A stretch of 64,000 nucleotides of DNA from Acidimicrobiales bacterium. Its GTDB lineage: Bacteria; Actinomycetota; Acidimicrobiia; Acidimicrobiales; Iamiaceae. Positions 1 to 9,014 of this stretch are shown piece by piece (the stretch's first letter is position 1; every line of letters starts with the position of its first letter). The position numbers were made by a program, and so were the translations under genes. The notes beneath the pieces are model-generated. The model saw only the letters and a list, made by a program, of their open reading frames with translations, made no database searches and was not told the origin of the DNA. The stretch is taken from the NCBI GenBank assembly GCA_035630295.1, contig DASQKY010000044.1:1-64000 (forward strand). The letters run 5' to 3'.

Positions 1-80
1 GCGGCCACCGCGAACACGCCGTAGCCGAAGACCAGGACGCGGCCCCAGCCCGAGGACAGGCTCCCCGTGTGGTCAGGCAC
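1..80 (-). CDS. Start of a small membrane protein (3' part lies outside the window)
   Basis: Only the first 26 codons are inside the window. Reading from a GTG at 80, the product begins with a short polar stretch (MPDHTGSLSSGW) followed by a hydrophobic run (RVLVFGYGVFAVAA), as in the first membrane helix of a small integral membrane protein. The GTG lies inside the last codons of the neighbouring minus-strand gene, whose TGA is at 73-75, so the two genes overlap by 8 bases and are probably translated together. The family cannot be named from this fragment. Confidence 0.6.
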   Translation of the reverse strand, partial: MPDHTGSLSSGWGRVLVFGYGVFAVA

Positions 81-438
81 CGGCGCCAGCCCAGATCGCG
101 TCGAGCCGGAGCTCGAGGCCGATCACCGTGAACACGGCGACCGCCAGCACCGCCGTGCCGGCGCGAGAGCGTTCGGCGAGCGACCAGAAGGCGCCCACGG
201 GCAGCGCGAGCGCGATCCCGACCAGATAGCTCACGAACAGCACCCCGGAGACCTCTCGTGAGGTCTGGGCGAGGGCCACCGAGCCGACCACCAGCTGGAC
301 CACCAGGAGCAGCTCGACCACGGCGAGGACCACGAACATCGGGTCCCCGGCCACCTCGTCCTTGGCCAGCAGCACCAAGGTGCCGACCAGTGCGATGCCG
401 GCGGCGGCGTACACCAGCACCTCCAGCCAGACGTTCAC
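73..438 (-). CDS. Small four-helix integral membrane protein, function unknown
   Basis: A 121-residue protein that is almost entirely hydrophobic, with about four predicted membrane helices (roughly residues 5-25, 32-55, 63-85 and 93-112) and no signal peptide or catalytic motif. I do not recognise the family. It starts at GTG 438 with no Shine-Dalgarno sequence; a TAGGGT hexamer on the minus strand ends 7 bases before the start, so the mRNA is probably leaderless. It overlaps the following minus-strand membrane gene by 8 bases, suggesting a two-gene operon of membrane proteins. It is divergent from the ABC transporter, with only 23 bases between the start codons. Confidence 0.75.
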   Translation of the reverse strand: MNVWLEVLVYAAAGIALVGTLVLLAKDEVAGDPMFVVLAVVELLLVVQLVVGSVALAQTSREVSGVLFVSYLVGIALALPVGAFWSLAERSRAGTAVLAVAVFTVIGLELRLDAIWAGAGA

Positions 439-445
439 GCCCCGA

Positions 446-455
446 ACCCTAGACT
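446..455. promoter_or_regulatory. Face-to-face -10 boxes sharing one TA step (bidirectional promoter)
   Basis: The plus strand reads ACCCTAGACT. TAGACT (450-455) is 6 bases before the GTG at 462. On the other strand TAGGGT (446-451) is 7 bases before the GTG at 438. Both spacings fit leaderless starts. The two hexamers share T450-A451. Confidence 0.55.
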
Positions 456-461
456 CACGCC

Positions 462-1442
462 GTGCCCGAGCCCGCCACCGACTGCGCTGTCGAAGTCGAC
501 GGCCTGGTCATGCGGTACGGCGAGAAGCTGGCCGTCGACGACCTCAGCCTCACCGTGGAGCGGCACACGATCACCGCGGTGCTCGGCCCCAACGGGGCGG
601 GCAAGACGACCACGCTGCGCATGCTGGCCACCCTGTCGGTCCCCGACGGGGGCACGGCCCGGCTCCTGGGCCACGACGTGGTGGCCGAGCCCGACGCGGT
701 GCGCAGCCGGGTCAGCCTCACCGGCCAGTTCGCCTCCCTCGACGAGGACCTGACCGGCCGGGAGAACATGGTGCTCCTCGGCCTGCTGCTGGGCCTGGGG
801 CGGCGCCGGGCCCGGGCCCGGGCCGTCGAGCTGGTCGACGCCTTCGGCCTGACCGAGGCGGCCGACCGCCAGGTCAAGACGTACTCGGGGGGCATGCGCC
901 GCCGGCTCGACATCGCCGCCAGCCTGGTCGTCACCCCCGACGTGCTGTTCCTGGACGAGCCCACCACCGGCCTCGACCCCCGCAGCCGCAACCAGGTGTG
1001 GGACATCATCCGGGCCCTGGTCACGGCGGGCACCACCGTCCTGCTCACCACCCAGTACCTCGACGAGGCCGACCAGCTGGCCGACCGCATCGCCGTCATC
1101 GACCGGGGCCGGGTCATCGCCGAGGGCACGCCCGGCCAGCTCAAGGCATCGGTGGGCGGCGGCTCGCTCCACCTCCGGGTGGCCGACCCCGACGAGCGCT
1201 TCGCCGCCGTCCGCATCCTCAGCGAGGCCCTGGGCACCGAGGTGGCCATCGAGGCCGACCCGGCCGCCGTCTCGGCCCGCCTGGAGGACGCCGAGCGGGT
1301 GGCCCACGGCCTGGTCGAGCTGTCCCGGGCCGGCATCTCGGTGAGCGAGATGAGCCTGGGCCAGCCCAGCCTGGACGAGGTCTTCCTGGCCCTCACCGAC
1401 CACCCCGCGACCACCCCTGACGACACCGAGGAGGCGGCATGA
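462..1442 (+). CDS. DrrA-type ABC exporter ATP-binding subunit
   Basis: A 326-residue ATPase that powers export by the permease encoded immediately downstream. Visible motifs: Walker [10 protein letters not shown] near residue 45, signature YSGGMRRR near 142, Walker [13 protein letters not shown] near 162, and an H-loop region around [11 protein letters not shown]. The C-terminal ~90 residues match the extra domain found in daunorubicin-resistance (DrrA/CcmA) ATPases. The GTG start at 462 follows a TAGACT -10 box by 6 bases, so the message is probably leaderless. The stop overlaps the permease start (ATGA, 1439-1442). The substrate is unknown; DrrAB-type pairs export hydrophobic drugs or lipids. 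Confidence 0.93.
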   Translation: MPEPATDCAVEVDGLVMRYGEKLAVDDLSLTVERHTITAVLGPNGAGKTTTLRMLATLSVPDGGTARLLGHDVVAEPDAVRSRVSLTGQFASLDEDLTGRENMVLLGLLLGLGRRRARARAVELVDAFGLTEAADRQVKTYSGGMRRRLDIAASLVVTPDVLFLDEPTTGLDPRSRNQVWDIIRALVTAGTTVLLTTQYLDEADQLADRIAVIDRGRVIAEGTPGQLKASVGGGSLHLRVADPDERFAAVRILSEALGTEVAIEADPAAVSARLEDAERVAHGLVELSRAGISVSEMSLGQPSLDEVFLALTDHPATTPDDTEEAA

Positions 1443-2305
1443 CCGCGACCACCACCCCCCCGTCCCCCACCGCCACGGCGCCGGCCGAGGCCCCCGTGGC
1501 CGCGGCGTCGGTGCTGGCCGTGCTGGCCAGCGGCGACCGGCCGGCCCGCCCCGGGCCCCTGTCGTCCTCGCTCACCCACGGGTGGCGGGCCCTGCTCAAG
1601 ATCAAGCACGTCCCCGAGCAGCTCTTCGACGTGACCATGTTCCCGGTGATGATGCTGCTGCTGTTCACCTACCTCTTCGGCGGGGCCCTGGGCGGCTCCA
1701 CCCAGGAGTACGTGCAGACCTTCGTGCCCGGGATCCTGGTGTCCACCGTGGTGATGATCACCATGTACACCGGCGTGGGCCTGAACAACGACATGCAGAA
1801 GGGCGTGTCGGACCGCTTCCGGTCCCTGCCGTCGTGGCGCCCGGCGGCCATCGTGGGCGCCCTGCTGGGCGACGCCGTCCGCTACACCATCGCCTCGGTG
1901 GTCATCCTGGGCCTGGGCGTGGCCATCGGCTTCCGGCCCGAGGGCGGGGTGCCGGGCCTGGTCGCCGGGGTGGCCGTGCTGCTGGTGTTCGCCTTCAGCC
2001 TGTCGTGGGTGTGGACCCTGCTGGGCCTGGTGCTGGAGACCGAGAAGGCGGTCATGGGCACCAGTATGATGATCCTGTTCCCGCTGACCTTCGCCAGCAA
2101 CATCTACGTCGACCCGGAGACCATGCCGTCCTGGCTCCAGGGCGTGGTCGAGGTCAACCCCATCAGCCGGGTGGTGGACGCCGTCCGCAGCCTCATGGCC
2201 GGCTCGTTCGAGGCCAGCCAGCTGGGCTGGGTGACGGTGGCCGCGGTGGCCTTCGTGGCCGTCTTCGCCCCCCTGACCATGCGCCGCTACCGCCTCCAGG
2301 ACTGA
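1439..2305 (+). CDS. DrrB-type ABC-2 exporter permease
   Basis: A 288-residue ABC-2 permease with a ~60-residue cytosolic N-terminus and about six membrane helices. It contains the family stretch around [15 protein letters not shown] and the C-terminal [14 protein letters not shown] region typical of DrrB proteins (here [20 protein letters not shown]). It partners the upstream ATPase, whose stop codon it overlaps by four bases, so the pair should be translationally coupled. No regulator gene is adjacent. The exported substrate cannot be read from sequence. Confidence 0.92.
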   Translation: MTATTTPPSPTATAPAEAPVAAASVLAVLASGDRPARPGPLSSSLTHGWRALLKIKHVPEQLFDVTMFPVMMLLLFTYLFGGALGGSTQEYVQTFVPGILVSTVVMITMYTGVGLNNDMQKGVSDRFRSLPSWRPAAIVGALLGDAVRYTIASVVILGLGVAIGFRPEGGVPGLVAGVAVLLVFAFSLSWVWTLLGLVLETEKAVMGTSMMILFPLTFASNIYVDPETMPSWLQGVVEVNPISRVVDAVRSLMAGSFEASQLGWVTVAAVAFVAVFAPLTMRRYRLQD

Positions 2306-2335
2306 TCCCGCCCCCACCCCGGCCCCTGCACCCCG

Positions 2336-2348
2336 CCCGCCTTGCGGG
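2336..2348 (+). terminator. Short GC hairpin after the ABC exporter operon
   Basis: CCCGC-CTT-GCGGG can form a tight five-pair stem with a three-base loop 31 bases after the permease stop. There is no U-run, so it would be at best a weak intrinsic terminator. Confidence 0.3.
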
Positions 2349-2350
2349 AG

Positions 2351-2370
2351 GGGTACAGGTGTTCGATACT
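2351..2370 (+). promoter_or_regulatory. SOS-box-like operator and -10 box of imuA'
   Basis: GTACAGGTGTTCGA (2353-2366) matches the mycobacterial LexA box TCGAACAYRTGTTCGA at 12 of 16 positions when extended to 2351, with an intact right half. It runs into GATACT (2365-2370), a -10-like hexamer 7 bases before the ATG at 2378. LexA bound here would block the promoter. Confidence 0.6.
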
Positions 2371-2377
2371 CGAGGTC

Positions 2378-3181
2378 ATGACGTTCGGGTCCGGGGCTGC
2401 TGCGGTGCGGGAGGGGCGGCTGGCCACGCTGGGGGAGCGGGCCCGGCCCCTCACCCTGGCCGAGCAGCGGGTGCTGCCGGTGCTGTCGGCCCTGGCCCCC
2501 CTGCTGCCCGGCGGGGCCCTGGCCCGGGGCACCTCGGTGGCGGTGGCCGGGCCCGGGGCCACGTCGCTGGCCCTGGGTTTGGCCGCCGCGGCCTCGGCCG
2601 CCGGATCGTGGACGGCGGTGGTGGGGGTCGGTGACCTGGGCGTGGCGGCGGCGGCCGAGGCCGGGCTGGCCCTGGAGCGCACGGTGCTGGTGGCCACCCC
2701 GCCGCCCGAGCGGTGGGGCACGGTGGTGGCGGCGGTGGCCGAGACGGTCGAGCTGGTGCTGGCGCGCCCGCCGGCCCGGGTGCGGGTGGCCGACACCAGG
2801 CGCCTGGCCGCCCACCTCCGCACCCGGGGCGGGGTCCTCGTCCGCCTGCCCGGCCCGGGGACCTGGCCCGAGGCGCCCGACGTCACCCTCCGGGCCCTGG
2901 CCCCCGACTGGAAGGGCGCAGTGGCCGCCGAGCGCCTCGACGGGGCCGGCCGCCTGCGGGCCCGCCGCCTGGTGGTGGAGGCCAGCGGTCGACGCCGGGC
3001 GGCCCGGCCCACGCGGGTGGAGCTGTGGCTGCCGGGGGCCGACGGCGCCCCCGCCCCCGTCGTGCCCGTCCCAGTGGGATCCGCCCCCACGGTGCCGGCC
3101 CCGGCTTCAGCCCCGGCTCCGGCGCCCGCTCCCGCCGTCGCCCGGGGCCCGGCTCCGGCCGGCTGGGCCGAGGCGGGGTAG
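2378..3181 (+). CDS. imuA': ImuA'-like RecA-fold protein of the SOS mutasome
   Basis: A 267-residue protein that in mycobacteria links ImuB to the translesion machinery. It shows a degenerate RecA/SulA-like fold: a region at residues ~40-90 in the position of a P-loop (SVAVAGPGATSLALG) lacks the GKT/S of Walker A. The C-terminus ends in an Ala/Pro-rich tail (~residues 220-267). The ATG at 2378 is chosen because a -10-like box lies 7 bases upstream and the SOS-like box lies directly before it; a TTG 36 bases earlier would put that promoter inside the gene. It is followed after 4 bases by imuB, the usual order. The sequence is divergent, so the name rests partly on context. Confidence 0.8.
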   Translation: MTFGSGAAAVREGRLATLGERARPLTLAEQRVLPVLSALAPLLPGGALARGTSVAVAGPGATSLALGLAAAASAAGSWTAVVGVGDLGVAAAAEAGLALERTVLVATPPPERWGTVVAAVAETVELVLARPPARVRVADTRRLAAHLRTRGGVLVRLPGPGTWPEAPDVTLRALAPDWKGAVAAERLDGAGRLRARRLVVEASGRRRAARPTRVELWLPGADGAPAPVVPVPVGSAPTVPAPASAPAPAPAPAVARGPAPAGWAEAG

Positions 3182-3185
3182 GGGC

Positions 3186-4853
3186 GTGGCCCGCGACCTC
3201 GACCGTGGCCGGCCCGACCGCGACCGGCCCGACCGGGTGTTGGTGGCCCGGGTGCCCGACTGGTCGGTGCTGGCCGCCGGGTACGACCGGTCCGAGCCGG
3301 TGCTGGTGGTCCGGGCCAACCGGGTGCTGGCGGCCTCCCCGGCGGCCCGGTCGGTGGGCGTGACCGTGGGCCTGCGCCGGCGCGAGGCCCAGCGCCGGTG
3401 CCCGGAGGCGGTGGTGGTGGCGACCGACCCCGACCGCGACGCCCGGGCCTTCGAGCCGCTGGTGGGGGCCCTGGCCGCTCTCACCCCCGCCGTCGAGGTC
3501 ACCCGGCCCGGGACGGTGGCCCTGGCCACCCGGGGCCCGTCCCGCTACCACGGGGGCGACGAGGCCCTGGGGGAGCAGGTGGTCGAGCTGCTGGCCCCCC
3601 TGCTGCCCCGCCCGGCCCCGGTGCGGGTAGGGGTGGCCGACGGCACCTTCGCCGCCACCCTGGCCAGCCGGCCCGGCCCGCCCGAGCGGGCCCTCGGCCC
3701 GGGCGACGTCGTCGACCGGCCCGACGACCCGGGTCCGGGCCAGAGCCCCGTCCGGGTGGTGGCCCCGGGGGCCTCCCTGCCCCTGCTGGCCCACTGGCCG
3801 GTGACCGAGGCCGCCGCCCACCTGGACACGCCCGAGGCCGATGCCGCGGCCGACGTGCTGGGCCGCCTGGGGCTGCGCACCCTGGGGGCTCTGGCCGGGG
3901 TGCCGGCCGGCGACGTGCTGGCCCGGTTCGGGCCCGACGGCGCCCTGCTGCACCGCCTGGCCCGGGGCCTCGACCCCCGGCCCCTGGCGGCCCGGCGCCC
4001 GGCCCCGGAGCGGGCGGTGGGCACCGAGCTCGACCCGCCGGTCGAGCGGGTCGACACGCTGGCTTTCCGGGCCGTGGGCCTGGCCTCGGACCTGCACCAG
4101 CGGTTGGCCGCCGACGGGTTGGTGTGCCTGCGCCTGGGCATCGAGGTCGAGACCGAGCACGGCGAGGTGCGCCGCCGGTCGTGGCGCCACGAGGGGGGCC
4201 TGTCGGCGGCCGCGGTGGCCGACCGGGCCCGCTGGCAGCTCGACGGCTGGCTCAACGGCCCGTCGGTCGACCGGCCCACCGCCGGGATCACCCGCCTGCT
4301 GCTGGACCCCGAGGAGGTCACCGCGGCCCGGGGTCGCCAGCTGGGCTTCTGGGGGGGCGAGACCCGCCTGGACGAGGGGGCGGCCCGGGCCCTGGCCCGG
4401 GTGGCGGCCCTGCTCGGGGCCGACGCCGTGGCCGTGCCCACCCTGGGCGGGGGCCGGGGCCCGGGCGATCGGGTGGAGGCGGTGCCGGCCGGCCTGGTCG
4501 ACCTGGTCGGCGACCGGCCCCCGGCCGGGCCCGGGGCCGAGGGCCCGTGGCCGGGCCGGCTGCCGCCCCCGTCACCGGCCCTGGTGTTCGCCGAGCCGCC
4601 GGAGGTCGACCTGCGGGCCGCCGACGGCGCCCCGGTGGGGGTCGACGGCCGGGGCCAGGTCAGCGCCCCCCCCGCCCACCTGGGCCGGGAGCCGGTGGTG
4701 GGTTGGGCCGGGCCGTGGCCGGCGGAGGAGCGCTGGTGGGACCCGGACCGGGCCCGCCGCCGGGCCCGGGTCCAGGTGGTGCTGGCCGACGGCACCGCCC
4801 ACCTGCTGGCCCTGGAGCACGGCCGGTGGCACCGCGAGGGCACCTACGACTGA
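3186..4853 (+). CDS. imuB: ImuB, catalytically inactive Y-family polymerase homologue
   Basis: A 555-residue Y-family-like protein. In mycobacteria ImuB bridges ImuA', the beta clamp and DnaE2 during SOS mutagenesis. The N-terminal palm/fingers region is recognisable (ANRVLAASPAARSVGVTVGLRRREAQRRCP), as are the helix-hairpin-helix region (LGLRTLGALAGVPAGDVLARFG) and a little-finger region. The acidic active-site residues are absent: the first motif reads VARVPDWSVLAAG, and the usual S-[I/L]-D-E motif is replaced by VEVTRPGTVALAT. This is normal for ImuB. The GTG start at 3186 lies 4 bases after imuA'. dnaE2 is not in the window. Confidence 0.9.
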   Translation: MARDLDRGRPDRDRPDRVLVARVPDWSVLAAGYDRSEPVLVVRANRVLAASPAARSVGVTVGLRRREAQRRCPEAVVVATDPDRDARAFEPLVGALAALTPAVEVTRPGTVALATRGPSRYHGGDEALGEQVVELLAPLLPRPAPVRVGVADGTFAATLASRPGPPERALGPGDVVDRPDDPGPGQSPVRVVAPGASLPLLAHWPVTEAAAHLDTPEADAAADVLGRLGLRTLGALAGVPAGDVLARFGPDGALLHRLARGLDPRPLAARRPAPERAVGTELDPPVERVDTLAFRAVGLASDLHQRLAADGLVCLRLGIEVETEHGEVRRRSWRHEGGLSAAAVADRARWQLDGWLNGPSVDRPTAGITRLLLDPEEVTAARGRQLGFWGGETRLDEGAARALARVAALLGADAVAVPTLGGGRGPGDRVEAVPAGLVDLVGDRPPAGPGAEGPWPGRLPPPSPALVFAEPPEVDLRAADGAPVGVDGRGQVSAPPAHLGREPVVGWAGPWPAEERWWDPDRARRRARVQVVLADGTAHLLALEHGRWHREGTYD

Positions 4854-4867
4854 CGGACGGGTCAGTC
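4848..4867. terminator. Bidirectional hairpin containing both stop codons
   Basis: GACTGAC (4848-4854) and GTCAGTC (4861-4867) form a perfect seven-pair stem with a six-base loop. The TGA of imuB (4851-4853) and the TGA of the converging hydrolase gene (4862-4864, minus strand) each lie in one arm. It can serve both directions. Confidence 0.5.
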
Positions 4868-7273
4868 CCCGTTGGCCAGGGCCTCGTAGGGGCGACAGGC
4901 CTGGCCTCGCAGGCTGGGGCACTCCGGGTCGCCGGCGGGGACCTCGATGCCCTCGACCATGGACAGCACCAGCGACGAGGCCCGCTCGCCGCCCAGGCCC
5001 ACTTGGCGCTCGTCGCCCTCCTCGCCGATGGTGGCGAACTTCCAGGTGCCCCGGTCGCGGCCGGGCGAGGAGACGACCACCCGCAGGCGGGTGCCGGCCC
5101 GGAAGGCCTGGGCGAAGGACGGGATGCCGACCTGGGCCTGCACCCACTCCCCGGGCTCCAACGGCTGGCGGCTCTCCGCGTCCCAGGCGTGGTGGACCTC
5201 CAGGTCGTCGCCGATCTCACCCTCCAGGGCCCGGTGCGACAGGCGGAGCTGGCCCGACTGCACCAGGAACTCGGTGCCGTCGGCCTGGACCGCGGTGATG
5301 GTCACCTGGACGTCGGCGTCGGTCGAGTCGGCCTGGACCCACAGGTCGGCGTAGCCGGTCCCGGCCAGCACCGTGTCGTCCTCGAAGGGCTCGGTGACGT
5401 AGCTGAGGGACGTGCCCTCGCCGGGCTGCTCCCAGTCGAAGTCCCAGGTGGGGGCGAGCAGGTCGTAGCCGCCCTCCACCTCCTCGCCCTCCTCGGGGTC
5501 CTCGGCCTCCTCGTTGAAGAAGGTGAGCTGGCCGGCCTCGGGGTCGTTGGTGAAGGTGTCGGCCCCCTCCTGGCCCGGGGCCTCGTCGACCAGGGTGCCG
5601 TCGGGGCCGAGGTACCAGGTGACCGGGGTGACGGCCGGCGGCGGCCACTCCTCGAAGGTGGCCTCGAAGCGGGCCGCCGGGGAGCCGGGCACGTCGCCCC
5701 CGGCCCCGTTCTCGAACAGCACCCGCACCTTGGGCTCGGCCTCGTAGGCGGCCAGGACGCCCTCCAGGTCGTCGTCGGCGAACTCGGGGAACCGGTCCTC
5801 CTCGAAGGTGAGGCCGGGGACGCCGAAGATGTCCTCGAACAGGACGGCACCCCCGGCCCGCAGGCCGTCGTCCAGGCGCGGGACCTGCTGGTGGACGTAC
5901 AGCTCCAGGAACTCGTACCACCGGTAGAGGACCAGGGGGGTGTAGCCGTCGGGGTGGCGCCCGTTGAACAGGTTGAAGCGCTCCTGCTCGGTGCCGGTGA
6001 AGTTGTCGAGCATGTCGGCGAACAGCGGGCCGGTCTGCTCGTCCTGCCAGGCCCCGGTGAGGTACACGGGGACCTCGATGTCGCTCACCAGCTGGTAGAG
6101 GTCGCGGCTGTCCGCGTCGGGGGGGCGGTTCTCCAGGGCCCGGGTGAACTCGCCGAAGTCGGGGTTCTGGTCCCGGATGGCCAGGTTGGCCTCGCAGGCC
6201 TCGTCGCCCTCCTCCTCGACCCGCTTGGTCACCCAGTCGGTGCCCCCGCCCTCGGACTGGCGGTTGCGCTCGGCCAGCCACTGCTCGGTGAAGCCGTTGT
6301 TGTTGATGCCCCCGGGCCAGGACATCTGCCAGGCGTCGCCGATGACCGACAGGGGGGTGATGGCGGCCAGGCTCGGGGGCCGGGTGGCGGCCACGTAGAG
6401 CTGGGTGATGCCGGAGTAGGACAGGCCGACCATGCCCACCTTGTTGTGCAGCACCCAGGGCTGGCGGGCGATGGTCTCGACCATGTCGTAGCCGTCGGCC
6501 TGCTGGGCCGGGTTGAACACGTCGAACACGCCGCCCGAGCACCCGGTGCCCCGCATGTTGACGCCGACGGTGGCGTACCCGAGCAGGCGGGCGATCATCG
6601 ACCCCGGCTCCTCGGCGTCGGGGTTGGACGGGCCGTAGCCCGAGTACTCGACGACGGTGGGGTAGGGGCCGTCCTCGATGGGGCCGGGGAGGCGGACGTT
6701 GACGCTGAGCTCCACCCCGTCGCGGGTGGTGACGTAGCCGAAGCCCTCGCCGACCTCCTGGTCGTAGGCGCTCTCCTCGGGGTGGTCGTCGCGGGCCAGG
6801 ACCGTGACCTCGTCGGTGACGGCCACCGGCTCCGCGCTCTCGTCCCGCACCGTGTAGGCGCCGGGGCGGAGCTGCTGCCCCGCGGCGCTGGGCAGGGTGC
6901 CGCCCTCGCCGGTCTGGAAGGTGAGGTACTCGTCGGGCACGTAGGCGAAGTGGGCCTGGCCGGCCTCGTCGGTGGTGAGGGTGAGCAGCTTCTCGTCCTC
7001 GGTGTTGACCAGGGTCAGGTCGTGGCCGGGCTCGGCCCCGGTGACGGTGAGGGTCTCCACGCCGGGGGTGGCCTCGAAAGCGGCCGCCGTGGTCTCCTCC
7101 GACGGGTCGATCTTGGGCCGGGTGGAGCCCGGCTTGGCGTCGTCGCCGTCCCCGCCGTCGTCGCTGCTGCACGCTCCGGCCAGGAGGGCCAGCACGGCCA
7201 GGAGGGCGAGGGCGGATCGACCGGCCCGTCGGGGACGGCCCGCCGGTCGGGCGCGCGGGGCGGAGCTGGCCAT
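4862..7273 (-). CDS. Secreted CocE/NonD-type (X-Pro dipeptidyl-peptidase-like) hydrolase lipoprotein
   Basis: An 803-residue exported serine hydrolase. The N-terminus has an Arg-rich n-region, a hydrophobic core and the lipobox LLAGAC, followed by an Asp-rich linker. Residues ~50-190 look like an added beta-sandwich domain. The alpha/beta-hydrolase domain carries the nucleophile motif GLSYSG, an acid candidate in GAWQDEQT and a His candidate in NGRHPDGY. A C-terminal jelly-roll domain is typical of X-Pro dipeptidyl-peptidases and cocaine esterases. Usual CocE proteins are 550-670 residues, so this one is long. The ATG at 7273 is preceded by AGGGGG. Substrate is unknown (ester or Xaa-Pro peptide). 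Confidence 0.85.
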   Translation of the reverse strand: MASSAPRARPAGRPRRAGRSALALLAVLALLAGACSSDDGGDGDDAKPGSTRPKIDPSEETTAAAFEATPGVETLTVTGAEPGHDLTLVNTEDEKLLTLTTDEAGQAHFAYVPDEYLTFQTGEGGTLPSAAGQQLRPGAYTVRDESAEPVAVTDEVTVLARDDHPEESAYDQEVGEGFGYVTTRDGVELSVNVRLPGPIEDGPYPTVVEYSGYGPSNPDAEEPGSMIARLLGYATVGVNMRGTGCSGGVFDVFNPAQQADGYDMVETIARQPWVLHNKVGMVGLSYSGITQLYVAATRPPSLAAITPLSVIGDAWQMSWPGGINNNGFTEQWLAERNRQSEGGGTDWVTKRVEEEGDEACEANLAIRDQNPDFGEFTRALENRPPDADSRDLYQLVSDIEVPVYLTGAWQDEQTGPLFADMLDNFTGTEQERFNLFNGRHPDGYTPLVLYRWYEFLELYVHQQVPRLDDGLRAGGAVLFEDIFGVPGLTFEEDRFPEFADDDLEGVLAAYEAEPKVRVLFENGAGGDVPGSPAARFEATFEEWPPPAVTPVTWYLGPDGTLVDEAPGQEGADTFTNDPEAGQLTFFNEEAEDPEEGEEVEGGYDLLAPTWDFDWEQPGEGTSLSYVTEPFEDDTVLAGTGYADLWVQADSTDADVQVTITAVQADGTEFLVQSGQLRLSHRALEGEIGDDLEVHHAWDAESRQPLEPGEWVQAQVGIPSFAQAFRAGTRLRVVVSSPGRDRGTWKFATIGEEGDERQVGLGGERASSLVLSMVEGIEVPAGDPECPSLRGQACRPYEALANGD

Positions 7274-7486
7274 GTGTCCCCCTGGACGTGTCACGGGCCG
7301 CCGGGTGCGGCCGGGACACCGTACCGGAGGGGCCTCTCCGGCCCGAGGACGACCACCGCCGCGGGTTCAGGTGGTGGTCGCGGCCCGCCCCGGGCTCGAG
7401 CGGCTCCGCCTGCCCCGCCGTGCGACCCCCTCCGCCTGTTCGCCTGTTCCCCCGTTCGGCCTGGGGGGACGTGGGAGACTCCGGCC

Positions 7487-8749
7487 GTGTCCGGTCCGGG
7501 GGGCGACGACGTCGCGGTGCGGCGGGCCACCGAGCGGTGGCTGCTGCGTCGGGGCCTGCCCCACCTGATCGAGGGTTACCGGGCCCGCGAGGACGTGTTC
7601 ACCCGCAGCGTCGGGGTCCTGACCCTGATCGCCCTGGTCGAGGTGGTCAACGCCGTGCGCCTGGAGTGGCGGTGGTGGCAGAACGCCCTGGCCCTGGTGG
7701 GTGGGGCGACGTTGCTGGTGGGGTCGTTCGTGGTCGTGAACCTGGTGCGGGAGCGGGCGCCCCTCCAGCGCCCCGACACCGTGGGGCCGGTCGAGCTGGG
7801 CCTGTTCGTGGTGCTGCCGGCGCTGGTGTCGCTGGCCTTCGGTGAGCCGGGGTCGGCCGCCCTCACCGCGGCGGCCAACCTGGGCCTGCTGGTGCTGGTG
7901 TACGTGGTGACCAGCTACGGCCTGGTGCCCATGACCCGGTGGGCGCTGGGCCGGGCCGTGGGGGCGGTGGGCAGCGTGGCCGCCCTGGTGGGCCGGGCCC
8001 TGCCCCTGCTCCTGGCCCTCACCATCCTGGTCTTCGTCAACACCGAGGCGTGGCAGGTGGCCGCCGCCCTGCCCGGGTCGCTGTTCGCCCTCACCGGGGC
8101 CATGTTCGTGGTCGTGGGGCTCCTGTTCCTGCTCACCCGGCTGCCCGGTGAGGTGGCCCGCCTGGACGACGAGCTGGGGGCCGGGGGGCTGGTCGCGGCG
8201 TGCGCCGGCACGCCGGTGGAGGACTGCGTCGACCGGGTGCCGTCGGAGGCCCGGTCGCCGGGCACGGCCGGCTTCACCCTCCGGCAGCGGGTCAACGTCT
8301 ACCTGGTGCTGCTGTTCGCCCAGGCCGTCCAGGTGGTGCTGGTGTCGCTGGCCGTCTTCGCCTTCTTCACCGCCTTCGGGGTCGTGGCCATCCGGCCCGA
8401 GGTGATCGACGCCTGGCTGGGCGACATCCCCAACGACGTCGTGGCGCAGGCCACCCTGTTCGGCCACCGGGTGGAGGTCACCGCGGCCCTGCTGCACGTG
8501 GCCGGGTTCGTGGCCTTCGTGGCCGGCTTCTCCTTCACCGTGTCGATGGTGACCGACTCGGCCTACCGCCAGGACTTCTTCGACGAGGTCGTGGGCCAGG
8601 TCCGCCAGGCCCTCGCCGTCCGCACCGTCTACCTGGTGGTCGTGTCGGCACCGACGGCCGACGCTCCGGCCCCCACCGACCAACGCCCCGCCGGCAAGAC
8701 CGCCGCCGTGGAGAAGCCGCCCGTCGGTGGCGAGCGTCCCGGGCGGTGA
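7487..8749 (+). CDS. Polytopic membrane protein, function unknown
   Basis: A 420-residue protein with a short cytosolic N-terminus (containing ERWLLRRGLPHLIEGYRARED) and about nine predicted membrane helices in two blocks separated by a soluble loop (~residues 220-265) with two Cys residues (AACAGTPVEDC). The last ~40 residues are Pro/Ala/Lys-rich and disordered. I do not recognise a catalytic motif. The GTG at 7487 is chosen because it follows a GAGACT hexamer by 7 bases; the open frame continues upstream, but that part overlaps other genes and lacks coding character. It appears to be transcribed alone. Confidence 0.75.
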   Translation: MSGPGGDDVAVRRATERWLLRRGLPHLIEGYRAREDVFTRSVGVLTLIALVEVVNAVRLEWRWWQNALALVGGATLLVGSFVVVNLVRERAPLQRPDTVGPVELGLFVVLPALVSLAFGEPGSAALTAAANLGLLVLVYVVTSYGLVPMTRWALGRAVGAVGSVAALVGRALPLLLALTILVFVNTEAWQVAAALPGSLFALTGAMFVVVGLLFLLTRLPGEVARLDDELGAGGLVAACAGTPVEDCVDRVPSEARSPGTAGFTLRQRVNVYLVLLFAQAVQVVLVSLAVFAFFTAFGVVAIRPEVIDAWLGDIPNDVVAQATLFGHRVEVTAALLHVAGFVAFVAGFSFTVSMVTDSAYRQDFFDEVVGQVRQALAVRTVYLVVVSAPTADAPAPTDQRPAGKTAAVEKPPVGGERPGR

Positions 8750-9014
8750 GCGCACTGCCATAGGGGAGTGGCCTGTCGGTGGTTCGGGCGGTGGGGCGTT
8801 GTCGTGAAGGGACGCCCGTCGGCGGCGGGTGTGGTCCTGGGCGGTGAGTGTTGCCGTGAGAGCGGCCGTTGGTGGGCGCGTGGCTCGGCGATGAGCGCGC
8901 CGCTGTGGTTGACCTCCCTGCTGAGCTGACTGGCCGCCTCGCCTCCGGGCCTGCCGGGGCCAATCGCGGCTTGCCGTCGGGATCCCGCTGACGGCGGGCT
9001 GTCGTACCCTGGGC

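Noticed and set aside
3398-8749. Very long open frames spanning several genes, such as this one and another at 36597-40361 on the minus strand
   Set aside because: At this GC content stop codons are rare in all frames. Only the parts with normal domain motifs are real genes; the rest is Arg/Gly/Pro/Ala-rich shadow sequence.
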